DNA of 43,586 nt, taken from Defluviitaleaceae bacterium (GTDB taxonomy: Bacteria > Bacillota > Clostridia > Lachnospirales > WQUN01). The position numbers were made by a program, and so were the translations under genes. The notes below the pieces were generated by a model that was not told the origin of the DNA, ran no database searches, and saw only the letters and a list, made by a program, of their open reading frames with translations. Numbering within the stretch: the stretch's first letter is position 1; every line of letters starts with the position of its first letter. The DNA lies in assembly GCA_009785615.1 (NCBI GenBank), contig WQVX01000005.1, positions 1 to 43,586 on the forward strand. The letters are read 5' to 3'. Positions 9,017 through 15,221 of this stretch are shown one piece after another.

Positions 9017-10456
9017 TTAATATTCAAGCCGGATAACCCGGTCGTCTGTAATAATTGATAGTGGCTTTGCGGTAAGAAGCCCTGTGTGAATGTCATTTTC
9101 GTATTTAACCAACAAGGCATGTCCGCAAAGCAATGCTTTGTCAATCATCACAAGAACAGGTAATGTATTGCCCTGCAATAGTTGTGATGTACCTCTGGTG
9201 TCTGTAATAGACATATATTCTTGATTTTGAGCATCTTTTAAAACGGCTAAACTATTGATTTTAAGTAACACAACAGGGTTTTTGTCAGCCAAAGGTGATT
9301 TAAGCAAATTTTTAACCGATTTAACTACCATAGCAAAATCGCCGGAAGCATGACTTTTAATAGTGATGTAATCTTTAGGAGTCCAGGGGCGCATAATATG
9401 TTTGCTAAAGCGTACTCTTGGGTTGCCATCGCCGGGGTAGATGTACAAGTTATCCACTACCAAAGGCTCCATTATGCTGTCATCTTGGTCAATATATTTT
9501 AGTGACTTATATGGGCGATAATTTTTTGTGGTATAAATTTTACCATTTTGCAGACATATCACATATCCTGTATCTACCAATTCTTTTTTAGCAGGGTCAT
9601 CATACACATTAAAAGAAAGCTGAACAACATCTGCCTGTGAAATATAGCGTTTATAGGTATGAAGTTCTTCCAACTTCCAAATATGGTCAATTTGCTCTTC
9701 AATTTCGGTTGTAGTGTCTAACCTAAGAATATCTTCTGTATTTTGTTTTTTTGCAGTCAAATGCTCGCGGGCTTTTTTTAGTAAGGCACGCAAAAAAATA
9801 ATTTGAGAAATACTTCCGGTAAAATGAGGATCATCGTCACCTATAAACATGTGCAATTCTCCAAAGGCAGTTTGTATGCCCCTGATACGATAATTGCCAA
9901 GTTGAGTGATTTGATCTTTAACAGCACTTAGGCTGCGGGCATCAATTCCTGCAAGCCCTGTTTTAATGATATTTTTTAAAAGTTTTTCTGCTATCTCAAT
10001 GCCTTCTAACTGGACATCTATCTTTTTGGTAGCGGAAACAATTATTGCTTTATTTCGTAATATGTTCTTTTGTTTTTTTTCTTCCTTTTCTAATTTCTTT
10101 GCCTTGTAATTGGCAAGTTTTTCAGCAATTTCACGTTTTAACACGATCTCTGCCGGGATATCGCTTTCAGTAAATGTACTCCCCTGTACATAAGCATATA
10201 GTAGACCCATTACATGTTTGCATGGGAATTGCCTGCTTGGGCAGTCGCATCTTGGAATAGGTTTTGCTGCATCAATAAAATCCATAGAGCAACTATAAAT
10301 TTTGACGCCACTACTAGAGCATTTTCCGAATAGTAGAACACCATCTGCGCTTGTGTGTAACTCTTTATAGTTACCCTTTTTAACAAGTGCTTTACCATTT
10401 GCGATTGCAGCGGGATTTGGGGCTAGGGAATCTATGTAGCCGACAGTTAATTCCAT
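9017..10456 (-). CDS. SWIM zinc-finger protein, YehQ-like
   Basis: A 479-residue protein beginning with a SWIM domain: CDCPSRQFPCKH gives the C-x-C-x6-C-x-H zinc ligands (C70, C72, C79, H81). SWIM fingers bind DNA or proteins. The following 90 residues are a Lys/Glu-rich helical, possibly coiled-coil stretch (about 110-170); the C-terminal half is mixed alpha/beta and unrecognised. It is shorter than E. coli YehQ (about 630 residues). It is the first gene of the operon, with an AGGTGAT ribosome site 5 bases before the ATG and a good promoter about 190 bases upstream. The zinc finger next to a zinc importer is worth noting, but the two operons are convergent and need not be linked. Confidence 0.85.
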   Translation of the reverse strand: MELTVGYIDSLAPNPAAIANGKALVKKGNYKELHTSADGVLLFGKCSSSGVKIYSCSMDFIDAAKPIPRCDCPSRQFPCKHVMGLLYAYVQGSTFTESDIPAEIVLKREIAEKLANYKAKKLEKEEKKQKNILRNKAIIVSATKKIDVQLEGIEIAEKLLKNIIKTGLAGIDARSLSAVKDQITQLGNYRIRGIQTAFGELHMFIGDDDPHFTGSISQIIFLRALLKKAREHLTAKKQNTEDILRLDTTTEIEEQIDHIWKLEELHTYKRYISQADVVQLSFNVYDDPAKKELVDTGYVICLQNGKIYTTKNYRPYKSLKYIDQDDSIMEPLVVDNLYIYPGDGNPRVRFSKHIMRPWTPKDYITIKSHASGDFAMVVKSVKNLLKSPLADKNPVVLLKINSLAVLKDAQNQEYMSITDTRGTSQLLQGNTLPVLVMIDKALLCGHALLVKYENDIHTGLLTAKPLSIITDDRVIRLEY

Positions 10457-10641
10457 GCTATCACCTCTCTCAATTTTTTACTAAACTTGTACATTAACCT
10501 TATTTCATCGCCTTTTCGTCTTGTTTTATGTCAGAACTTTGTAAAGGTATATTGGAAAAATTTGTATTTGCGTCGTTGGCTTTTTCTTATCTGAAAAAAA
10601 ACGTTTGAAAATTTAACGGAAGTAAGTTATTTGACAGGTCT

Positions 10642-10670
10642 AATATATGATATTTAGCCGCAAAGTTCAA
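10642..10670 (-). promoter_or_regulatory. Promoter of the SWIM/MoxR/vWA operon
   Basis: Reading the minus strand, TTGAAC (10670-10665), a 17-base spacer and TATATT (10647-10642) make a near-consensus vegetative promoter. The predicted leader is about 180 bases and unstructured as far as I can see. The promoter is downstream of copy A of the RNA element and its terminators, so the operon need not depend on read-through. Confidence 0.65.
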
Positions 10671-10801
10671 CATTTTTTATAAAAAATTTTATAAATTTTA
10701 AGGGGTTGAAAATAGCATATGCAGATTAGCAACCTGCAAAGAGATAGCGTTAGAATGGATTTTGCGCCACAATTGGGAGCGTAAATCAGCTAAAATAATA
10801 T

Positions 10802-10846
10802 AAAAAAAAGATACATTGTGCTCTAGCACACAAAGTATCTTTTTTT
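10802..10846 (-). terminator. Terminator closing copy A, module II (usable on both strands)
   Basis: AAAGATAC pairs with GTATCTTT, extended inward by TTGTGCT/AGCACA, with A and T runs outside the stem. The same AAAAAAAGATAC...GTATCTTTTTT arrangement ends copy B at 24824-24863. Confidence 0.75.
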
Positions 10847-11019
10847 GGCAAAGGGGTGAAATAACCCCATGCGTATAGGTGGTTATAATTCAGTTTTTAG
10901 GTCGCTATCCCAATTTATTTTATAGCACTTTCTGTTTCCTTACGGAAACTAAAGCGCAAAGATTTTGCAAAGCAAAATCTTCCCCACCTCCTTTCAGCCT
11001 AATTTATATAAGCTTATAC
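10847..11019 (-). promoter_or_regulatory. Conserved structured module II, copy A
   Basis: A non-coding stretch on the minus strand after the first terminator of copy A. It starts with ATATAAATTAGGC, shared with copy B, then a perfect ribosome-site-like AAAGGAGGTG. A 10-bp perfect hairpin (10959-10968 with 10972-10981), a GTTTCC/GGAAAC hairpin (10934-10949) and a GCTAT/ATAGC closing pair (10904-10908 with 10922-10926) follow. TTGGGATAGC, ACCTAAAAA and TGAAT are shared with copy B. It ends in the terminator at 10802-10846. No open frame of useful length follows the ribosome-site-like sequence. It could be a riboswitch-like leader, a second small RNA, or part of a mobile repeat. Confidence 0.5.
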
Positions 11020-11345
11020 AAAAAAGGCGTACAGGGGATCCTGATCAAAAAACGATCAACATCACCTGCACGCCTGAATATTTTAACTAATTAAAATTAA
11101 TCAATCTACCCAAACCATTCACTCAAAAAATCCAAATGAATAAACACATGCAAACCATACACTGAAGTATCCAACGGTAACAAAATACAACCTACTTTAC
11201 CCTTGTAAAAAAGGCAAAATTAAGTTATACTGTGCCTACTACAGCGACAGATCTTCTGTGTTTGCAGGTGATGCTTGCTGTGCATCCCCTCAGACGTTGG
11301 TTGATGTCGGCTAAAACATCGCCAAACGTTGTAGTTCCACTTACA
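11020..11345 (-). ncRNA. Candidate structured RNA, copy A (module I)
   Basis: Predicted transcript of about 326 nt from the promoter at 11352-11381 to the T-run after the hairpin GGCGTGCAGG/CCTGTACGCC (minus strand). Visible helices in order are a long hairpin built on CGTTTGG/CCAACG plus GATGT/ACATC, a GGGGATG/CATCACC hairpin, and ACAGA-AGA-TCTGT. Copy B on the other strand has the same helices with different bases. The last 70 bases (from AGTTAAAATATTCAGG to the T-run) are identical in both copies, and the stretch ending in TTTTACAAGGG is nearly so. Frames are not conserved: the 34-codon frame of copy B is broken here. I do not recognise a known RNA family. Confidence 0.6.
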
Positions 11346-11351
11346 TTTTTA

Positions 11352-11381
11352 AGTTTATCATACATTTGATAATTTTGGCAA
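11352..11381 (-). promoter_or_regulatory. Promoter of RNA copy A
   Basis: On the minus strand TTGCCA (11381-11376), an 18-base spacer and TAAACT (11357-11352). The -35 box and the following AATTATC are shared with the copy B promoter, and an A/T-tract lies just upstream, as for an UP element. Confidence 0.6.
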
Positions 11382-11396
11382 TCCTTTTTAAAAAAT

Positions 11397-11425
11397 TTTA
11401 TTAAAATTTTAAAAATTTTAATAAA
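11397..11425. repeat. AT-only perfect inverted repeat
   Basis: TTTATTAAAATTTT and its exact reverse complement are separated by one base. It lies between the SDH-operon terminator and the promoter of RNA copy A, where it could serve as an UP element, an operator, or the T-rich tail of the terminator. Confidence 0.6.
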
Positions 11426-11483
11426 GGATCCATGTAATCCCAAGTTTGTAAAATATCAAACAAGGAGATTATGTGGATCCTTT
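11423..11483 (-). terminator. Long terminator hairpin after the SDH proteinase operon
   Basis: AAAGGATCCA (11423-11432) pairs perfectly with TGGATCCTTT (11474-11483), with inner pairing TAATC/GATTA and GTTTG/CAAAC. It lies 22 bases after the stop of the small protein gene and is followed on the minus strand by an AT-rich tail. Confidence 0.65.
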
Positions 11484-11504
11484 GTTTTTCTTCATATATA
11501 ATAT

Positions 11505-11726
11505 TTAATAATGTTTAAATTTTTTTGCAGACGTATTATAAATTATTTTGACTTCTGCTTCATCTTTTTGCTTTTCTTCTATTGTTTGCAAGGTGAAGCC
11601 CCTTTTTTTTACCAGACCCTTGTCCAATAATGCTTGATACTCCTTAACCAAATCAGAATCTTCATAAAACGATGTTCCATTAAGTTTGTTGTTGCATATA
11701 TCGTTTATTTCAGAGGCTAAACTCAT
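11505..11726 (-). CDS. Small protein coupled to the SDH-type proteinase
   Basis: A 73-residue, charged, mostly helical protein starting MSLASEINDICNN. I chose the ATG at 11726, which overlaps the proteinase stop as ATGA and has GGAGGT 8 bases upstream, over the in-frame start at 11759 inside the proteinase gene. There is no signal peptide or membrane segment. The family is unknown to me. Its coupling to the proteinase suggests a partner, inhibitor or adaptor; that is inference from gene order only. The operon ends at the long hairpin at 11423-11483. Confidence 0.6.
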   Translation of the reverse strand: MSLASEINDICNNKLNGTSFYEDSDLVKEYQALLDKGLVKKRGFTLQTIEEKQKDEAEVKIIYNTSAKKFKHY

Positions 11727-12589
11727 TTCATTGCACCTCCAAGCCTTGTTTGCATACATATTATAACCCCATTTTTGATTATATAATCCTTGGACAATCG
11801 ATAGAACTCATCAAGTGTATTTTTCAATGGCTTGTTTTGCCCGTAATCATCAATAAGCAATTTTAAATTCTGTAATTGTTCAAGTCCTATAGGGCGTGAA
11901 TGGGATAACCAGCGTTGATTATTACCTAATTCTTTAGCAATTGATTCTGCACGTTTATTTTTTTCTTCGAGTGAAACAGGTTGTCCGTTAGATCTATGAG
12001 TAGTCCATGTTTTAAATTTGTAATTTACCAGCCATTTTTTAAGCAAATCTACGGTCAAATCTCTAGCTTGTTCATAAGTATGAAGTTCAGCTAAGTCAAA
12101 ATCTCGCAAAAATAAGATTTCTACTGGGCTTAATATATTGGCCTTTTCCTTGGCAATCAGTTCGTTAATTTTATCTAAATATCCCAACGCAGGAACCCAA
12201 TTACCATCTTTACTTTTTACTTGAGGGTCGATTGGCCCAAGCACACTTGCATATGTCATGTGTATGCTGTCTCCACTCATACAAAATATTGTACCTGCAC
12301 TGTAAGCATATTCAGGTACATAAAAGTCAACAGTATCATAATGATGTCGTATTATATTAACCATTCTTTCTACAGCTAAAGCACTTCCCCCTCTAGTTGT
12401 AAGAATAACTGAAAGTTTGTCCCTTTTATTATCATCCTCTGACAGATCATCCATCATTGAAATGAACGGTTGCATAACCTCATCGTCTAATCTCCCATAA
12501 TAATGAAATATGTCAGATTCAAGTATTTGTTCCAGTTTTTCAATTTTTTCTGTAATTAGACCCTGTATAACATTGTCTACAGCCCCCAT
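11723..12589 (-). CDS. SDH-type (ClpP/SppA-fold) serine proteinase
   Basis: A 288-residue protein of the serine dehydrogenase proteinase type (SDH_sah, ClpP/crotonase fold). Key segments are SVILTTRGGSALAVERMV, which resembles the glycine-rich oxyanion region, YAYSAGTIFCMSGDSI with the Ser of YSAGT in the nucleophile position, and VLGPIDPQ, a family hallmark. There is no signal peptide, so a cytoplasmic role is likely. I placed the start at the ATG at 12589, preceded by GGAGGG, and not at the TTG at 12709, which is the -35 box of a promoter. The stop overlaps the next gene by ATGA. The substrate is unknown; relatives are scattered in bacterial genomes and sometimes sit in accessory regions. 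Confidence 0.8.
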   Translation of the reverse strand: MGAVDNVIQGLITEKIEKLEQILESDIFHYYGRLDDEVMQPFISMMDDLSEDDNKRDKLSVILTTRGGSALAVERMVNIIRHHYDTVDFYVPEYAYSAGTIFCMSGDSIHMTYASVLGPIDPQVKSKDGNWVPALGYLDKINELIAKEKANILSPVEILFLRDFDLAELHTYEQARDLTVDLLKKWLVNYKFKTWTTHRSNGQPVSLEEKNKRAESIAKELGNNQRWLSHSRPIGLEQLQNLKLLIDDYGQNKPLKNTLDEFYRLSKDYIIKNGVIICMQTRLGGAMK

Positions 12590-12680
12590 AATATACAATC
12601 CCTCCAATTTTAAATATGTGTTTAATGGATCCGAAAAATATTCAATCAAGCCTATACTATTTGTTACCATTGTAAGCTGT

Positions 12681-12709
12681 ATTTTACCATCTATTATATT
12701 TAACGTCAA
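12681..12709 (-). promoter_or_regulatory. Promoter of the SDH proteinase operon
   Basis: On the minus strand TTGACG (12709-12704), a 17-base spacer and TAAAAT (12686-12681). The leader is about 85 bases to the ATG at 12589. Confidence 0.6.
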
Positions 12710-12742
12710 ATTTACTAGTTTATAAGGTTATATTTATCAATT

Positions 12743-13879
12743 TCATTTCTTCAAATTTTCTATAAAATGCAAATCAGTATCAGAAAGCCCATCAGCCAGT
12801 GCAGCTTGAATGATATGGTCAATCTCTGCCTGACTTTGCACCTCGCCACTATAGCTAACCCCATCTTCACTTAAAGTATTAAGGTTTGCATCATATATAC
12901 TTTTTAATATGTCTTGATCTAATATTTTTTCTTCTTTCATTGCACAGCATACAGCTTCTATCAACTTTTCCGATTGAAACGGTTTAACAATAAAGTTACA
13001 TGCACCCAACATAAGCAATTTTACAACTGTTTTTACTTGACTATGAACAGAACATATAACAATTTTCGCGTTGCTATCAATGGCTTTTATTGTTTGCACT
13101 GCATCAACACCGTTCATGTTTGACATGCAAAGATCCAATATCACTACATCAGGCGATAATTTCTCATACATTTCTGCTGCTTCAATGCCATTGCCGGACT
13201 CGCCTACGATAATACATCCTTTTTTAGCAAAAATAGACTTTATCATCATTCGCATAAATATTGCGTCATCTACAATCAATATCCTTTTTTCAAATAAATC
13301 TTCATCGTACCGGTCTATTGTATTTTCTTCATTTTCTTTTGCCGGCTCATTTTTAACAGGACTGTGAATAGGACTAAGTAATGCTTCTATATCCGCATCA
13401 AAGTTTCTACTCTCTTTAATAGGCGTATAACCTGTTAAATTTCTTATGTTTGAAGGAATTTCTTCACTAAACACCTTTTCGGCCATATTGTCGCCAAGTA
13501 AGAATAGCAGCTTTTCAGCTACTATCCCGGGATTTTCCCCTGCTTGTACAGATAATACGCCGGTCCGTATTATATATTGTTTTAAAAGCTCTACTCCGCA
13601 TTTGCCCGACGCAATCATAAGCGATTCCAACATATCTTTGACTAATTCAGGATAAGTGCCATCTACAATAAGTGCTATTCCATACTTAACAAATGTCTCG
13701 TTAGATTCAATTGCTTTATCTTCCAATGCTAAAATACCTTCACGTCTAGCTGTGATAGCCAGTGAAATTAGCTCTTCAATAATAGGTATGCAACTAAGCT
13801 TTTCTTCAATTGTGCAATCGAAGTACTTTCTGTTTTCCAGTGTAAATATTGGTGGATTTAGATAATATATATCGGGCAC
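12743..13879 (-). CDS. MotA-like domain fused to a CheY-like receiver
   Basis: A 378-residue cytoplasmic protein. Residues 198-314 form a receiver domain: ILIVDDAIFMRMM with D204/D205, phospho-acceptor D249 in VILDLCMSNMNG, S277 in the Thr/Ser position and K299 in FIVKPF. Residues about 25-135 resemble the cytoplasmic part of MotA flagellar stators (AITARREGILALED, then GIALIVDGTYPELV), but no membrane helices are present. A Lys/Glu-rich linker joins the two parts and a 60-residue helical tail follows. The start is a GTG at 13879 with GGAGG 9 bases upstream. It could relay a chemotaxis-like phosphorylation signal to motility, or be a diverged regulator. The MotA resemblance is by eye and should be tested. 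Confidence 0.7.
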   Translation of the reverse strand: MPDIYYLNPPIFTLENRKYFDCTIEEKLSCIPIIEELISLAITARREGILALEDKAIESNETFVKYGIALIVDGTYPELVKDMLESLMIASGKCGVELLKQYIIRTGVLSVQAGENPGIVAEKLLFLLGDNMAEKVFSEEIPSNIRNLTGYTPIKESRNFDADIEALLSPIHSPVKNEPAKENEENTIDRYDEDLFEKRILIVDDAIFMRMMIKSIFAKKGCIIVGESGNGIEAAEMYEKLSPDVVILDLCMSNMNGVDAVQTIKAIDSNAKIVICSVHSQVKTVVKLLMLGACNFIVKPFQSEKLIEAVCCAMKEEKILDQDILKSIYDANLNTLSEDGVSYSGEVQSQAEIDHIIQAALADGLSDTDLHFIENLKK

Positions 13880-13924
13880 GGCAAAATTCCTCCTATATTT
13901 GTGTATTTAAATTTCAATACAGGA

Positions 13925-13971
13925 AAAACCCCTTGAAATAAGGCTTAAAATTGCTTTTTTCAAAGGGTTTT
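13925..13971 (-). terminator. Terminator after the VOC-protein gene
   Basis: A 14-bp stem with one mismatch, AAAACCCCTTGAAA (13925-13938) with TTTCAAAGGGTTTT (13958-13971), ends in T-runs on both strands. It separates the flavin reductase/VOC operon from the receiver-domain gene. Confidence 0.7.
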
Positions 13972-13997
13972 CTTTTTATTTGCTGTTCAAAATCTTG

Positions 13998-14402
13998 CTA
14001 CTTAGAAGTACTGTAGATATGCCAGTGTATTCCAAAGCGATCTTGTATGTTTCCACATAAAGTAGCCCAAAATTGCGGAGCTAATGCTTCAACGACTTGT
14101 CCGCCATCTGCGAGTTTATTAAAAACAGAAGTTACTTCTTCGACAGAGTCAAGAGAAAGCATCAGAGTGAAATAGTCGCCTGCTATTGGTGCTGTTCCTC
14201 CATCAGTCATTATAATTTGTGTGCCATATATCAACAATTCGGAATGCATTACGAAATTTGGTGGCAAAGACTCATCCATGCCGGAATTTGGTGGAGCATC
14301 GCGTAAATAGGCAACCTCTTTTACCACTGCGCCAAGTGTCTCCTTGTAAAATGTAATGGCCTCGTCGCAATTACCTTGAAAACTAATTGTTGTAATAAGC
14401 AT
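13998..14402 (-). CDS. VOC/glyoxalase-like (PhnB-type) protein
   Basis: A 134-residue protein of the vicinal oxygen chelate fold, PhnB/3-demethylubiquinone-methyltransferase-like group. ISFQGNCDEAITFYKETLGA at the start, HSELLIYGTQIIMTD in the middle and FWATLCGNIQDRFGIHWHIY at the end are the standard landmarks. Length is normal. I chose the ATG at 14402, which has AGGAAG 7 bases upstream; an earlier GTG at 14420 would overlap the flavin reductase stop. It is co-transcribed with that gene. Members range from metal enzymes to binding proteins, so the reaction cannot be assigned. Confidence 0.82.
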   Translation of the reverse strand: MLITTISFQGNCDEAITFYKETLGAVVKEVAYLRDAPPNSGMDESLPPNFVMHSELLIYGTQIIMTDGGTAPIAGDYFTLMLSLDSVEEVTSVFNKLADGGQVVEALAPQFWATLCGNIQDRFGIHWHIYSTSK

Positions 14403-14416
14403 GTTTATACTTCCTT

Positions 14417-14995
14417 TCACAGGGTTATGCCGCCTCGAGTATATCCAAATGATCCCACTTTTTCCCCTATTTTATAATATGCCCACTCTGCAAATAACAA
14501 ACCGTCTACCTTTTCAATAATAACTTTTTGATTAGCATCCACTTTATCGTTATCTACATGCATGGCAACTACTTCTCCTAAAAAAAGGTCATGGTCGCCT
14601 ACTTCACTTACATTAAGCATTTTACATTCTAAGTTAACGGGGCATTCTTCTATGATTGGCGGGGCTACTTCTGACGATTGCAGCGGAGTCAGTCCATATT
14701 CGGCAAATTTGTCTAGCCCGTCACGGCCGGTGGATGTGCCAACCAAATCCATTTTCTCCATGATAGCTACTGTAGTAAAATTAACAGTAAATTGCTTACA
14801 TTCTACTATCAATCCATGTGTATAAGTTGCCTTTCTTAAAGCAATGCCTATGATACAAGGCTCTCGCAGGCCAATGTTAAATACTTCTCCGGCCGCCATA
14901 ACATTTGGTTTTCCTTGAGAATCCACTGCAACAATCAAGCCAATAGGGCTTGGATACACCGGGCGAAATGGTGTGGTTATTCGAGTTTTTTCCAT
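14417..14995 (-). CDS. Flavin reductase-like FMN-binding protein
   Basis: A 192-residue protein of the flavin reductase/flavoredoxin family (split-barrel FMN-binding fold). It shows FRPVYPSPIGLIVAVDSQGK followed by NVMAAGEVFNIG, IALRKATYTHGLI, FTVNFTT and ECKMLNVSEVGDHDLFLGEV, the normal order for this group. Such proteins bind FMN and transfer electrons in anaerobes. The ATG has an AAGG site 6 bases upstream. The VOC gene follows after 14 bases, so both probably form one unit; a shared pathway is not evident. Confidence 0.85.
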   Translation of the reverse strand: MEKTRITTPFRPVYPSPIGLIVAVDSQGKPNVMAAGEVFNIGLREPCIIGIALRKATYTHGLIVECKQFTVNFTTVAIMEKMDLVGTSTGRDGLDKFAEYGLTPLQSSEVAPPIIEECPVNLECKMLNVSEVGDHDLFLGEVVAMHVDNDKVDANQKVIIEKVDGLLFAEWAYYKIGEKVGSFGYTRGGITL

Positions 14996-15126
14996 AGCAT
15001 ACCTTCTATAATTTTTTTTGGTAGTATATCACATCAACTCTATTGTAGCCAGACTAATAAATTTGATATAATTTAAAGTGTATTATTGTAAATAAAGTGG
15101 CATAAATCAATGTGAATATGATGAAC

Positions 15127-15178
15127 AAAAAGGTTCTTATTTCGTAACGGTATATCGTACGAAACAAGAACCTTTTTT
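15127..15178 (-). terminator. Bidirectional terminator after the opp operon
   Basis: AAAAGGTTCTT pairs with AAGAACCTTTT, continued inside by TTTCGTA/TACGAAA. A- and T-runs flank both sides. It is 44 bases after the oppA stop on the minus strand. Confidence 0.8.
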
Positions 15179-15221
15179 ATTTTGATTTAATTGCTAAATT
15201 TATTTAATTTCAACTTCTCTA

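Noticed and set aside
11225-11443. 72-residue minus-strand reading frame across RNA copy A
   Set aside because: It starts upstream of the RNA promoter, its N-terminal part is AT-rich palindrome, and the frame is not conserved in copy B.
12590-12709. Earlier TTG start for the SDH proteinase
   Set aside because: The TTG lies in the -35 box of a good promoter; the ATG at 12589 has a GGAGGG site.
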